DNA of 64,000 nt, from positions 3,599,501-3,663,500 of the forward strand of contig AP018318.1 of assembly GCA_003990705.1 (NCBI GenBank). The letters are read 5' to 3'. The DNA comes from Nostoc sp. HK-01. GTDB lineage: Bacteria; Cyanobacteriota; Cyanobacteriia; Cyanobacteriales; Nostocaceae. Under the pieces are notes generated by a model, which was not told the DNA's origin, did not search any database, and worked only from the letters and a program-made list of their open reading frames with translations. Below are positions 26,723-36,825 of this stretch, one piece after another (the stretch's first letter is position 1; each line of letters opens with the position of its first letter). The position numbers and the translations under genes are program-made.

Positions 26723-28549
26723 ATGAGCGACTTAAGAGTTTGGTTTGCAGACTACACTAAAGCTTTATTTCGTTCTCTACCTTTGCTATGGACAGCAGCA
26801 CCGAGAGAAATGATATTTTTGATTGCTGTCACTTTATTGCAAGGGTTTCTTCCGGCTATTAGTGTTTGGATTACCAAATTAGTAGTAGATACTGTAGCAG
26901 CAGCCTTAACATCTGGGAGAGAATTAGGGTATGCAATGCTTGTACCTTTGGTAGCAGGATGGGTGGGAGCTTTGTTACTAGAGACATTGCTGTATCCTTG
27001 GGTATTTGCACTTCAAGGAGATCTCAATGACAAGTTAACGGCTCACATTAGCTTATTATTAATGAGTAAAGCTGATAGTTTTGCAGATTTGAGTCGTTTT
27101 GAAGATTCTGTGTTTTATGATGAGTTACAACTTCTGCAACAACAAATCGGCTATAAACCGCTGAGTTTATTAGAAAATTTAGTGGAATTAAGTCGTTCTT
27201 TTGTGACTTTGATAGTGATAGTTGGGTTATTAGTTCCCCTAGCTTTTTGGATACCATTAGTGATTGCGATCGCAACTATACCCCAAATAGTGGTTTCTTC
27301 TCAGTATGGCAAAACTATTTGGCTAACTTTATTTGAACATAGCCCTGAAGCGCGGAGAATGCAATATTACACTTCGGTGATGCTGACTGATACCTATGCG
27401 AAAGAAATTAGGTTGTTTCAGCTAGGTTCATTTTTTATCGCACGTTACCTAGAAGCATTTCAGTCTTTACATCAAACAATGCGCCATCTGCGAGGAAAAC
27501 AAGCATTTTGGTCATCTACTTTAGCTATTCTTAGTACGTTGGGAAATGGTTTTGCTTTTTACTGGGTAGTACAGAAAGCTTTTCGCGGTGATTTCAGTCC
27601 TGGTAGTGTACTTTTATTTGTACAATCATTGACTTACTTTCAAAATAATCTCGAAAGATTTGTCGCTAATTGGGTAGATTTGTTAGAAAATGTTCTTTAT
27701 ATGCAGCAGTTTTTCAATTTTCTCGACAGTCCCATCCCAATGCAAATAAGTATACCTGGTGAGAAAGTGCCAACTCCTATTCGGTCAGGTATTACTTTCG
27801 AGAAAGTTGACTTTTACTACCCAGATAATCGTTTAGCTCTGCAAGATATTTCTTTTACTATTTATCCGGGAGAAACAGTTGCTATTGTCGGAGAGAATGG
27901 CGCAGGTAAAACTACTTTAGTGAAACTGTTGACTAGGTTATATGACCCAACACAAGGATGTATTTTAGTTGATGGAATAGATTTAAGAAACTTAAATTTA
28001 GAACATTGGCGGCAGCAAATAGCTGGTGTTTTTCAAGATTTTGGGCATTATGCGCTGACTCTGGGAGAAAATATTGCTTTGGGAAATTTAGCTGCTTTAG
28101 AAAATCCAAATATTCTCAGATATGCAATCGAAAAAGCTGATATAGCTAAACTAGTTGATGATTTTACTACTAGAGAGGATACACCACTAGGAAAGCAATT
28201 TGGCGGTACGGAACTTTCTGGTGGTCAGTGGCAAAAGTTAGCTTTAGCTCGTGCTTTTGTGCGTCAATCAGCCCAACTATTACTATTAGATGAACCAACT
28301 GCCGCACTCGACCCTCGCAGCGAATATAATCTCTACCGACGCTTTATTGAATTAGCCGAGGGTAAAACTACAATTTTGATTACTCATAGACTCGCTTCTG
28401 TACGGATGGCTGACCGAATTTTAGTTCTCAAAGCTGGTCATTTAATTGAAGATGGCACTCATCTGGAACTTTTACAACGTGGCGGTGAATATACAAATTT
28501 GTGGAATATGCAGGCACAACATTACGGGGTATCTGAAGAAAATTTGTAA
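26723..28549 (+). CDS. ABC exporter (fused membrane and ATPase domains) of the TOMM locus
   Basis: A 608-residue half-transporter. Residues 15-330 hold six membrane helices; residues 355-595 form the ATPase with Walker A GENGAGKTT, signature LSGGQWQKLALARAF and Walker B LLLLDEPTAALD, then the H-loop ITHRLAS. There is no N-terminal C39 peptidase domain, so it would export the peptide without cutting the leader. It is divergent from the precursor gene and shares its regulatory region, which makes peptide export the likely role. The start is ATG two codons downstream of a TTG. Confidence 0.88.
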   Translation: MSDLRVWFADYTKALFRSLPLLWTAAPREMIFLIAVTLLQGFLPAISVWITKLVVDTVAAALTSGRELGYAMLVPLVAGWVGALLLETLLYPWVFALQGDLNDKLTAHISLLLMSKADSFADLSRFEDSVFYDELQLLQQQIGYKPLSLLENLVELSRSFVTLIVIVGLLVPLAFWIPLVIAIATIPQIVVSSQYGKTIWLTLFEHSPEARRMQYYTSVMLTDTYAKEIRLFQLGSFFIARYLEAFQSLHQTMRHLRGKQAFWSSTLAILSTLGNGFAFYWVVQKAFRGDFSPGSVLLFVQSLTYFQNNLERFVANWVDLLENVLYMQQFFNFLDSPIPMQISIPGEKVPTPIRSGITFEKVDFYYPDNRLALQDISFTIYPGETVAIVGENGAGKTTLVKLLTRLYDPTQGCILVDGIDLRNLNLEHWRQQIAGVFQDFGHYALTLGENIALGNLAALENPNILRYAIEKADIAKLVDDFTTREDTPLGKQFGGTELSGGQWQKLALARAFVRQSAQLLLLDEPTAALDPRSEYNLYRRFIELAEGKTTILITHRLASVRMADRILVLKAGHLIEDGTHLELLQRGGEYTNLWNMQAQHYGVSEENL

Positions 28550-29136
28550 TTCGTAATTAATACTATAGTTTGGGTAGAACATAGCTGAATCCAACATAAT
28601 TATAAGTCCCCAATGATACCAACAAAAAATTGTGTGTCTCAATTATCCCTGTCGCTGATTCTTGATGTCAAAGTATTTTTCCGAGATACTTTATTAAGTA
28701 AAGCTTAAGTTTTAATACCGAGAAATATATTGCGTTATACCAATTCTCTAACATGAGGCAACACATTCAAACCCCGAAAACTATGCCATGTCTGACTTGA
28801 TTAATTACGAATTACGAATTACAAATTGGTATTACGGCTAATCCTAGCTTGCAAATTATCACATAGTTGTAACAGACAATACTTGATAAATAGGATACAA
28901 ATCGATTATTTTAGCAAGACTCAAAGATGCTCTACAATAACTAACAAGACAGTTCAAAAAGGTATCACATTCTCAATTTTTATCATTAACCTTTTGATAG
29001 ATTAGACCTGATCAAAAAAAGCTGTATATTGGGACGAGCTAAGATATAGTTTATTATTGCTCTTCATGCTGTATCAGTAAATTGCATCTCAACAGACCAA
29101 AAATTATTTACTGTATTTTTAGTAACCTGATAAGTC
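28550..29136. other. 587-base intergenic region between the exporter and adaptor genes
   Basis: No gene is visible. A TTATACCAATT / AATTGGTATTA pair at 28736-28833 brackets a 98-base stretch that includes an ATTACGAATTACGAATTAC short tandem run, a common kind of small repeat in these genomes. The promoter of the adaptor gene must lie downstream of it. Confidence 0.5.
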
Positions 29137-30453
29137 ATGACATCCCCTGAGCCTCAAATTGATTTTGAAAAAGAACTTCCAGAAACATCAGAACAACAAC
29201 CTCAAAATAAATGGCGCTGGTGGCGATTATTGTTAGCTTTAATACTCATAGTCGGGGGTGGAGTAGCGATCGCTTGGCGTTTACTTACTCCTGTACCTCA
29301 AACACCGTCAACTCATGCTCAAACACCAGGGGTAAGAGCCAAAATTTCACCTGTGCAATTAGGCACAATTGAGGAAAGTGCAGACTATATTGCAACTTTA
29401 GAATCTCGGCGTTCCATCAACCTCCAGTCGAGAATTCCCGGACAAATTACCCAGATATTTGTCAAGCCGGGACAGACTATCACCGCAGGTACACCCATTA
29501 TCCAAATAGATTATAAAGCCCAACAACCAACAGCCCTAGGCAACAATGGTTCAACCCAAGCAACCGCAGCACTACTAGAAAGCGCTCGCGCCACACTCCG
29601 CGCTTTGGAAGTAGAACGGATATCAAAGTTGGCTGAGGTGCAATCAAATCAATTAGATTACGATAGATCTGCCAACCTAGCAGACCAAGGTGCAATATCA
29701 CGACAGTCTAAGGACTTATCTGCTAACAGACTGGCGACGGCGAGAGCTAATCTTGATGCGGTGAATTCTCGAATTCAAGCTCAAAAAGCTAGTATCTTGC
29801 AGGCGGAAAATGCTATCCAGCAAGCCGATATTAATAGTAGACAACCACCAGCATCGCTTCAGTATGACAAAATTACTGCACCCTTTGGTGGTACGGTGGG
29901 CGATATCTCGGTAAAAGTTGGTGATTTTGTCACGACTTCTTCACGACTCATGACTGTTGCTGAAAACCGACCTTTAGAAGTTGCTTTAACTCTACCACTA
30001 GAGCGCGGCCCCAAATTACGCAAGGGAATGCCTGTGGAAATTATGAATTCTCAAGGGCAAGTTTTGGGTACAAGTCGAGTATTTTTAATTGTTCCCAATG
30101 TGAGCAATCAACCGCCATCAATCTTAATTAAAGCACTGTTTAATAATCCCCAAGGGCAGTTAAGGGCAGGTCAATTAGTGCGAACAAGAGTGATTTGGAG
30201 TCAGCGTTCAGGGGTGTTAATTCCGACTACAGCCGTAACTCGTGTGGCGGGTGAAACTTTTGTTTATGTGGCGAAACAACAAACAACCCCTCAAGGAGTT
30301 TCGCAGTTAGTTGCTCAACAAAGGCGCGTGAAGTTAGGCAATATCAAAAATAACTATTACCAAGTTTTGGCAGGATTACAGCCGGAAGATGAAATTATTA
30401 TCTCAGGATTGCTGAATATTCGGGATGGTGTGGCTATTGTGCCTGAGTCTTAG
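29137..30453 (+). CDS. HlyD/RND-type periplasmic adaptor (membrane fusion protein)
   Basis: A 438-residue adaptor. One N-terminal membrane helix lies at about 28-48. The lipoyl half-motifs flank a long helical hairpin (about 145-235), with KITAPFGGTVGDISVKVGDF marking the second half, and then beta-barrel and membrane-proximal domains. Adaptors of this type link an inner-membrane pump to an outer-membrane channel. No RND pump or TolC gene is in the window. It follows the TOMM exporter on the same strand after 587 bases, so it might serve it, but the link is only positional. Confidence 0.88.
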   Translation: MTSPEPQIDFEKELPETSEQQPQNKWRWWRLLLALILIVGGGVAIAWRLLTPVPQTPSTHAQTPGVRAKISPVQLGTIEESADYIATLESRRSINLQSRIPGQITQIFVKPGQTITAGTPIIQIDYKAQQPTALGNNGSTQATAALLESARATLRALEVERISKLAEVQSNQLDYDRSANLADQGAISRQSKDLSANRLATARANLDAVNSRIQAQKASILQAENAIQQADINSRQPPASLQYDKITAPFGGTVGDISVKVGDFVTTSSRLMTVAENRPLEVALTLPLERGPKLRKGMPVEIMNSQGQVLGTSRVFLIVPNVSNQPPSILIKALFNNPQGQLRAGQLVRTRVIWSQRSGVLIPTTAVTRVAGETFVYVAKQQTTPQGVSQLVAQQRRVKLGNIKNNYYQVLAGLQPEDEIIISGLLNIRDGVAIVPES

Positions 30454-30521
30454 TGTGGGTAAATTTAACCTTGGTGCGTTAGTTTAAGAGCAAATTATCG
30501 CTAGTTAAGCAGGATTAATAT

Positions 30522-31262
30522 ATGGCAGCTTTAACAGGGAAAGTTGCAATTGTGACTGGTGCATCGCGGGGAATTGGTAGAGCGATCGCTTTAAAATTAG
30601 CTCATCAAGGTGCATCTGTTGTAGTTAATTATGCTGGGAATGCAGCCAAAGCCCAGGAAGTTGTTGCAGAAATCGCACAACTGGGAGTGCAAGCAATTTC
30701 TATCCAAGCTGATGTGGGGAGTGTGGCTGATATTGAAGCACTGTTTCAAAAAACAATTGCTCATTTTGGCAAAGTTGATATCTTGGTCAACAATGCTGGC
30801 ACAATTATTTACAAGCCAATTACAGAAATTACGGAAGCAGAGTTTGACAAACTTTTTGCTGTCAATGTCAAAGGTACTTTTTTTGCCTGTCAACAAGCTG
30901 CACAGCATTTAGCAGTAGGTGGCAGAATTATTAATTTTTCTTCATCTACCACAGGGATGATGTTACCAACCTACAGTGCTTATGTAGGAACTAAAGGCGC
31001 AGTGGAACAGATAACGCGAGTGTTGTCTAAAGAGTTAGGTGCTAAGGAAATCACGGTGAATGTTGTTTCTCCTGGCCCGACTGATACAGAATTGTTCCGT
31101 GAAGGCAAAACTACAGAACAAATCAATCGTTTAGCCCAAATGTCAGCTTTTAACAAGCTGGGTGATGTCCAAGAAATTGCCGACGTGGTAGCTTTTTTAG
31201 CTAGTGAGGAAGCACGTTGGATAACTGGGCAAAATATTCGCGTCAATGGCGGGGCTATTTGA
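30522..31262 (+). CDS. Short-chain dehydrogenase/reductase (FabG-like)
   Basis: A 246-residue NAD(P)-dependent oxidoreductase. The cofactor motif TGASRGIG is at 13-20, NNAG at about 90, the catalytic Ser in NFSSSTTG and Tyr-x3-Lys in YVGTK, and VSPGPTDTELF follows. The size and motifs fit classical SDRs close to 3-oxoacyl-ACP reductase, but it is not next to fatty acid genes, so the substrate is unclear. It begins 69 bases after the adaptor gene, with an Old Yellow Enzyme homologue downstream past a tandem repeat. Confidence 0.9.
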   Translation: MAALTGKVAIVTGASRGIGRAIALKLAHQGASVVVNYAGNAAKAQEVVAEIAQLGVQAISIQADVGSVADIEALFQKTIAHFGKVDILVNNAGTIIYKPITEITEAEFDKLFAVNVKGTFFACQQAAQHLAVGGRIINFSSSTTGMMLPTYSAYVGTKGAVEQITRVLSKELGAKEITVNVVSPGPTDTELFREGKTTEQINRLAQMSAFNKLGDVQEIADVVAFLASEEARWITGQNIRVNGGAI

Positions 31263-31417
31263 GAAATTTGTCAATCAAAAATTTTTCAAATTTCTGTAGG
31301 ATGGGTATCTTGTCCGGCCAGAATTGAGGACGGGTGAGGATACCAATCCCACAAAAAGGGTAATTTATTTCTCGAAAATCCTAATTAGTAGTAATTTCAA
31401 GTTTTTAACTTCAAATT

Positions 31418-31644
31418 TCAGGCTTTTTACTCGAAGCGTCAGGCTTTGAACTCGAAGCGTCAGGCTTTTTACTCGAAGCGTCAGGCTTTTTACTTGAAGC
31501 GTCAGGCTTTGAACTCGAAGCGTCAGGCTTTTTACTTGAAGCGTCAGGCTTTTTACTCGAAGCGTCAGGCTTTTTACTTGAAGCGTCAGGCTTTGAACTC
31601 GAAGCGTCAGGCTTTTTACTTGAAGCGTCAGGCTTTTTACTGGA
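31418..31644. repeat. 21-bp tandem repeat, about 11 units
   Basis: The unit GAAGCGTCAGGCTTTTTACTC repeats about 11 times between the SDR and the Old Yellow Enzyme genes. Variants at two sites (TTTTT or TTTGA, and ACTC or ACTT) alternate in a pattern that suggests earlier duplication of multi-unit blocks. Because 21 is divisible by 3, open frames run through it on both strands; they encode repeats such as KKPDASS and are not taken as genes. Confidence 0.9.
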
Positions 31645-31737
31645 AATCTTGAGGAAAAAGCAGGAAATTCCGTGCTTCATCGGAAAATGTTCTATTCTTT
31701 TTCTTAATTTCTGACTTTTAACTACGGAAATGTCAGT

Positions 31738-32832
31738 ATGAATTCTCAAATCAATCTATTCACACCTGTTAAACTCGGCGCTTACACACTCTCCAATCGC
31801 ATTGTCATGGCTCCCATGACTCGTTTACGGGCTGTTGACAATCTTCCTAACTCACTGATGGCGACTTATTACGCCCAACGTGCAAGCGCTGGGTTAATTG
31901 TGAGTGAATGTGTAGCCATCTCACCTTTGAGTTTGGGATATATCAACTGTCCGGGAATTTATACAGACGCACAAGTAGCGGGATGGCGATTAGTAACTGA
32001 TGCTGTCCACAAACAAGGAGGACGGATTTTTCTGCAACTTTGGCATTCAGGAAGAATTGCACATCCGTTTTTGCTGAATGGAGAATTACCAGTTGCACCG
32101 AGTGCGATCGCTGGTGTTGGTTCGCTGCACACTCCTAATGGTAAAGTCTCTTTAGAAACACCCCGCGCCCTAGAAACTTCAGAGATTGCTGGTATTGTCA
32201 AGGAATTTGGCAAAGCTGCTGAAAATGCCTTGGCTGCTGGGTTTGATGGTGTGGAACTGCACGGTGCATTTGGCTATTTAATCGACCAATTTTTACAAGA
32301 TGGCTCAAATCAGCGCACTGATGAGTATGGTGGTTCCATTGAAAATCGCAGTCGATTTCTCTTAGAAGTTGTGTCAGCTGTCGCTTCTGTTTGGGGTAGA
32401 AATCGCGTAGGAGTTAAGCTTTCACCAAGTAACACATTTTATGGTATTTTTGATTCCCACCCAAAAGAGACATTTGGCTATGCCATTAATGAACTAAATC
32501 ACTTTGGACTAGCATATATACATCTAATGGAGCCAAATGAAACCGATTTGACAACCCGTGCAGTAATAAATCCTGTGACACCTCTGTTTCGGCAAATCTA
32601 TCAAGGGACATTGATTACCAATGGCGGCTACAACCGCCAAACAGGAGACAATATCTTAGCTAACAACAATGCCGATTTAGTGTCTTTTGGGCGGCTGTTT
32701 ATCTCTAACCCAGATTTACCAAAACGTTTGCAGTTGAACGCCGAGTTAAATACACCAGACCAAAAGACATTTTACGCTCCCGATGCTACTGGCTATACAG
32801 ACTATCCATTTTTAGAACTTCAGGCAAGTTAA
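31738..32832 (+). CDS. Old Yellow Enzyme family alkene reductase
   Basis: A 364-residue FMN-dependent ene-reductase. The N-terminal FTPVKLGAYTLSNRIVMAPMTR is the family FMN region, LQLWHSGRIAHP and GFDGVELHGAFGYLIDQFL give the substrate His region and barrel segments, and NGGYNRQTGD with SFGRLFISNPDLP close the FMN phosphate site. Length is normal. Enzymes of this group reduce activated C=C bonds and electrophiles. Its role may be detoxification; no operon partner beyond possible co-transcription with the SDR gene is seen. Confidence 0.92.
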   Translation: MNSQINLFTPVKLGAYTLSNRIVMAPMTRLRAVDNLPNSLMATYYAQRASAGLIVSECVAISPLSLGYINCPGIYTDAQVAGWRLVTDAVHKQGGRIFLQLWHSGRIAHPFLLNGELPVAPSAIAGVGSLHTPNGKVSLETPRALETSEIAGIVKEFGKAAENALAAGFDGVELHGAFGYLIDQFLQDGSNQRTDEYGGSIENRSRFLLEVVSAVASVWGRNRVGVKLSPSNTFYGIFDSHPKETFGYAINELNHFGLAYIHLMEPNETDLTTRAVINPVTPLFRQIYQGTLITNGGYNRQTGDNILANNNADLVSFGRLFISNPDLPKRLQLNAELNTPDQKTFYAPDATGYTDYPFLELQAS

Positions 32833-33017
32833 GTTGTGATTTCCACAACTTTTTTAGTTTTATAATCTTCCTGGAACAGCAGGCAAATCAGGTAAAGAAA
32901 GATGAGTGAACAGAAATTTGGCTCAAACGTTTTCTGGTATACAAAATTTGCTCATTAACCTGATTTAAAGTCTGTTTTTTTTGCTAGGCAATATTAGCTG
33001 ATAGGTATCTCAACACT

Positions 33018-33731
33018 ATGGATTTATCCAACATTACTACTCTGCATAACTTAGAAGCAGCCTTCGGTGGTGAATCGATGGCTAACCGTAAGTATTTGTT
33101 TTTTGCTAAAGTTGCTAGTAAATTAGGATTTGCGGATTTAGCAAAACTTTTTCGTGAAACCGCAGAACAAGAAACCGAACACGCTTTTGCTCATTTTCAG
33201 TTGCTGCATCCAGAACTAGTGGTTGAAGATCCTGCTGCTTTAACTGATGAACAAAAAAAGCAAATTGTCTCTCGTTGCTTATCTTTAGCCATTGAAGGTG
33301 AGACTTACGAATACACTACAATGTATCCTGAATTTGCCGCTGCGGCACAAAGCGATCGCGACAATCCAGCCGCCGCCGAATTTCTCAAACAAGCACAAGA
33401 ATCTGGCGAACACGCCGATACATTTCGAGAGGCCGCACACCGTTTTGGCTTGCTTAAATTTATCGAAAATTACCACGCCGATCGCTACACTGAAGCATTA
33501 GAAGTCTTAAATGGCGGACAAGCAGTCACCAGAGTAGCGAGTGATGATCCTCAAACTCGCAAATGGATTTGTCGTCAATGCAGTATGATTTACGATCCGG
33601 TGGCTGGTGATCCCGATTCGGGAATTGCACCGGGTACACCGTTTGAAGATATTCCAGATGATTGGCAATGTCCAATTTGCGGCGCTACCAAAAAGACTTT
33701 TAAACCACTAGAAGAAAAAGTCGCGGCTTAA
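33018..33731 (+). CDS. rbrA: Rubrerythrin
   Basis: A 237-residue non-haem di-iron peroxidase. The N-terminal four-helix domain carries the Glu/His ligands in [26 protein letters not shown] and [14 protein letters not shown] with [16 protein letters not shown]. The C-terminal rubredoxin domain has CRQC (about 194-197) and CPIC (227-230). It reduces hydrogen peroxide. In Anabaena a rubrerythrin protects nitrogenase in heterocysts, so the same role is plausible here if this is a heterocyst former. Confidence 0.95.
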   Translation: MDLSNITTLHNLEAAFGGESMANRKYLFFAKVASKLGFADLAKLFRETAEQETEHAFAHFQLLHPELVVEDPAALTDEQKKQIVSRCLSLAIEGETYEYTTMYPEFAAAAQSDRDNPAAAEFLKQAQESGEHADTFREAAHRFGLLKFIENYHADRYTEALEVLNGGQAVTRVASDDPQTRKWICRQCSMIYDPVAGDPDSGIAPGTPFEDIPDDWQCPICGATKKTFKPLEEKVAA

Positions 33732-33739
33732 GATATAAA

Positions 33740-33823
33740 GATTAGAGACTAGAGGCTAGGAACAAGGATTTTTCTCTGATTAAGATTGGCTGAGTAGAAA
33801 TTACTAGTCCCTAGTCTTTAATC
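33740..33823 (+). terminator. Long imperfect hairpin after the rubrerythrin gene
   Basis: GATTAGAGACTAGAGGCTAG and ACTAGTCCCTAGTCTTTAATC can form a 20-bp imperfect stem starting nine bases after the stop. No T run follows directly; it may be an RNA-stabilising stem or a dispersed repeat that also ends transcription. Confidence 0.5.
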
Positions 33824-33920
33824 CTTCGTCTCTTTTTCATCTGCACATTTAGTTAATAGAAAATTACAGTAAAATACTCAGCAACTGTAAAATTCTTGTT
33901 TATCTACACTAGCTATTACA

Positions 33921-34178
33921 CTATTTTTCAACTAACTCAGAATAAATGTAATATTCTGTATGATCACACCCTTCAGCCATTGAGCGATCTCTGAACATTT
34001 GGCAACAAGCATGTTCATCTTCTCTAGTTATTTTTTGGTTTATGTCTGCGGGACGGTGCGAATATTCTTCTATTACTTTCAATGGTGTATTAATCACTTC
34101 TTGAGTATTTGTATATTTTCCTAGTTCGCTGCGAAATTTATGTAGTTGCTCATCTTCAGGCGTTACCAAAATATTCAT
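33921..34178 (-). CDS. Hypothetical small protein
   Basis: An 85-residue hydrophilic, acidic protein without membrane segments. A pair CC in DEHACCQMF and a further Cys in EGCDHTEYY are its only notable residues. An AGAGG ribosome site lies about eight bases before the ATG, which supports it as a real gene. No family recognised. It converges on the rubrerythrin gene. Confidence 0.6.
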   Translation of the reverse strand: MNILVTPEDEQLHKFRSELGKYTNTQEVINTPLKVIEEYSHRPADINQKITREDEHACCQMFRDRSMAEGCDHTEYYIYSELVEK

Positions 34179-34551
34179 TGGTTGAGTACCTCTGTTATCT
34201 GTTCTAAAATTCTACTGTGTTTTGCTATGAATAACCTTTTGGGTAACTATAGAAAACATAAATAAGTTGTTAACAAATCTATTTATTGCTTGTGCCGTTT
34301 TATATCTGTTTACGAGTCAGTTCATAAATCAAACGGATTGTTATTTTACAACACAATAAAAAGACAAATATTAAAATACTTATACTGATTTTGGGCATGA
34401 GTCTGATTTTACACGTATTTCTGCTGCATCGTAGTCGCTGCTAGTTTATATTTACAACGGCAATTGTGAAAATCCGCTGAAGTCAATTGATACAAAACAG
34501 CACCCCATCCTAAAATTAGGGGACGGGAGTTTCACAGCCCATTAAACTTAG
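34179..34551. other. 373-base intergenic region before the TPR gene
   Basis: AT-rich and without a gene. A short CCCC...GGGG imperfect inverted repeat at about 34503-34524 precedes the TPR gene. Promoters of the divergent small gene and the TPR gene should lie here; none is clear. Confidence 0.45.
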
Positions 34552-36381
34552 ATGAATGCTGACGACTTTTTTAACCAAGGGTTTAACAAAAATTTGCAAG
34601 GAGACTTTCAAGGAGCGATCGCAGATTACACAGAGGCGATTCAGCTAAAACCTAACTTTGCTGAAGCCTACTATAATCGCGGCAATATTTTTTATAGCTC
34701 ACTCCGAGATTATCGTGCAGCAATTGCCGATTTCGACAAGGCAATTCAACTTAAACCTAATTTTGCTGAAGCTTATCATAACCGAGGCAATACCCTTTAC
34801 TCTCTAGCAGATTACGAAGAAGCGATCGCTGATTATGAGTGGGCATTAGCCATCAATCCCAACTTAGCAGAATCCCATCACGGTCGCGGAAATGTTTACT
34901 GTGCCTTAGGAGAGTATGATCGAGCGATCGCTGATTATCACCAAGCGATCGAGATTAATCCTGAATTAGTCACACATATAGATTTTGATATAGCACGAGC
35001 TTTTCATTATCGGGGTGTAGCTCGCAGCGAAAATGGCGATTACCAAGGTGCATTGGCAGATTTTCAGCAAGCATTACAGTGGTACCCTCAATATGCTGCC
35101 GTTTACAGCAGTCGAGGTAATATTTTCCATATTTTAGAAGAATACGAGCAAGCGATCGCCGATCATGAACGAGCATTACAGCTAGATCCTCATTTGGTGG
35201 AAGCTTATCATTATCGAGGTAATACTTGCTATGTTTTAGGCGACTATCCAGGTGCAATTGCTGATTATAATCGCGCCTTACAAATTAACCCATATTTTGC
35301 CCAGGCGTACTACAATCGCGGACTTGTTCGTTCTTACCTCAAAGATTATCCAGCGGCGATCGCAGATTTTAACCAAGCTCTGCAATTAAATCCTGATGAT
35401 GTGCAAGCATACTACGAACGGGGATTAGTCCGGGCAACTTTAGGCGATTATCCAGGTGCGATCGCCGATTATGAACAAGCACTAGCTAAAAATCCGACTT
35501 TAGCTTTAGTCTACGGTTTTTTGGCTCATGCCCGTTGTCAGTTGGGTGACTATCAAGGCACAATCGCCGATAGCGATTGCATCTTGCAAATTCACCCCGA
35601 ATATGCTGAAGGATACTGCGATCGCGCTACGGCTCGTCGTTGTTTAGGCGATTATCAAGGAGCTATTTTAGATTACAATCGCGCCTTGCAACTCAAACCT
35701 AATTTAGCTACAGCATACTATGGTCGTGGTTTAGCCCGCGAAGCGCTGCAAGATTATCTCGCAGCAGTAGAAGAATACACCCAAGCAATCAAAATTGATC
35801 CTGATTTTTCTCAAGCTTACTGTAACCGGGGTAATGCCCTCCGCCTTTTAGCCGCTGAACAAAGAGCTTTAGCCGATTACAATCAAGCCATCAAAATCAA
35901 CCCCAGTTTAGTAGAGGCTTATTACAATCGGGGTTCCCTGCGCTATGCTTTGCAAGACTATCATGGTGCAATTGCCGATTACACCACAGCTTTGCAGATT
36001 AACCCCAACTCAGCAGCATTTTACAGCGATCGCGCCAGTGCCTACTATGCTCTGCAAGATTATCATGGTGCAATTGCCGATTACAATCAAGCCATTGTCC
36101 TTGACCCCAGTTTTGCCGAAGACTGGTATCATCGCGGACGCAGTCGTTTGCTGTTGGGCGACTTACAAGGCGCATTAACTGACTTAAACCAAGCCTTACA
36201 ACGTCAACCTCATTGGGCTTCAGCTTATATGTTACGCGCTGATGTCTATCGCCAACTAGAAGATTTTCAAGGTGCGATCGCTGATTTTCAACAATCTGCC
36301 AACATCTATTATCAAGAAGGAAATATTGAGTATTATCAACAAATGTTAACAGCGATCGCTCAACTAAAATCTAACGTCTAA
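34552..36381 (+). CDS. Tetratricopeptide repeat protein
   Basis: A 609-residue protein made almost entirely of about 17 TPR units of 34 residues, many with the cyanobacterial variant DYxGAIADYxxALxxNP and YYNRG. There is no signal peptide, membrane helix or catalytic domain. TPR arrays are scaffolds for protein-protein contacts; in cyanobacteria they serve photosystem assembly, pili and other complexes. The partner cannot be predicted. Several units hold GCGATCGC sites in frame (GAIADY is encoded by it), so the repeat count may have grown by recombination. Confidence 0.95.
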   Translation: MNADDFFNQGFNKNLQGDFQGAIADYTEAIQLKPNFAEAYYNRGNIFYSSLRDYRAAIADFDKAIQLKPNFAEAYHNRGNTLYSLADYEEAIADYEWALAINPNLAESHHGRGNVYCALGEYDRAIADYHQAIEINPELVTHIDFDIARAFHYRGVARSENGDYQGALADFQQALQWYPQYAAVYSSRGNIFHILEEYEQAIADHERALQLDPHLVEAYHYRGNTCYVLGDYPGAIADYNRALQINPYFAQAYYNRGLVRSYLKDYPAAIADFNQALQLNPDDVQAYYERGLVRATLGDYPGAIADYEQALAKNPTLALVYGFLAHARCQLGDYQGTIADSDCILQIHPEYAEGYCDRATARRCLGDYQGAILDYNRALQLKPNLATAYYGRGLAREALQDYLAAVEEYTQAIKIDPDFSQAYCNRGNALRLLAAEQRALADYNQAIKINPSLVEAYYNRGSLRYALQDYHGAIADYTTALQINPNSAAFYSDRASAYYALQDYHGAIADYNQAIVLDPSFAEDWYHRGRSRLLLGDLQGALTDLNQALQRQPHWASAYMLRADVYRQLEDFQGAIADFQQSANIYYQEGNIEYYQQMLTAIAQLKSNV

Positions 36382-36825
36382 GCGAGGAAATTTTTTGCTT
36401 AATTAGCTAGATTAAGACAATTTTTGCATAAAGTCTATGTTTATTTTGTAAATTAGTGGTTTGACATAGATTTCTCAGCTATTATGATTGATTAGCGTAT
36501 AGTTTTGTTGTTTTTTGGGAAAGGCGGAGAGCAGATATAAATCAAGCATCCGCCATTTATTTTGCCATAAAATTTAAAGTATAAATACTCACTTTGATGG
36601 TTCTAAGCACAGCAATATCACAACATCAAATATCCAGCTAGAGACTTAGCAAAAAATTAGCTATCTTTGATACAAAATACTCATAAAAGCATTGGTAAGA
36701 TAATACGACTACATACAGATTTCTCTGTAGTATTATCTTTCATCTCAATTAAGTATTTTCCCTGTTGCCTCAATATCTCATCCCCAAATAGTATTTACGA
36801 CATTGTTTTAATCCTCTAAATTATT
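36382..36825. other. 444-base intergenic region after the TPR gene
   Basis: AT-rich sequence without a recognisable gene, RNA or repeat. It separates the TPR gene from a GTG-start small gene. Confidence 0.45.

Noticed and set aside
31411-31749. Open frames on both strands through the 21-bp repeat (KKPDASS and KRQAFYS repeats)
   Set aside because: The unit length is a multiple of three without stops, so frames stay open by chance; no start with a good ribosome site, and one overlaps the next gene.
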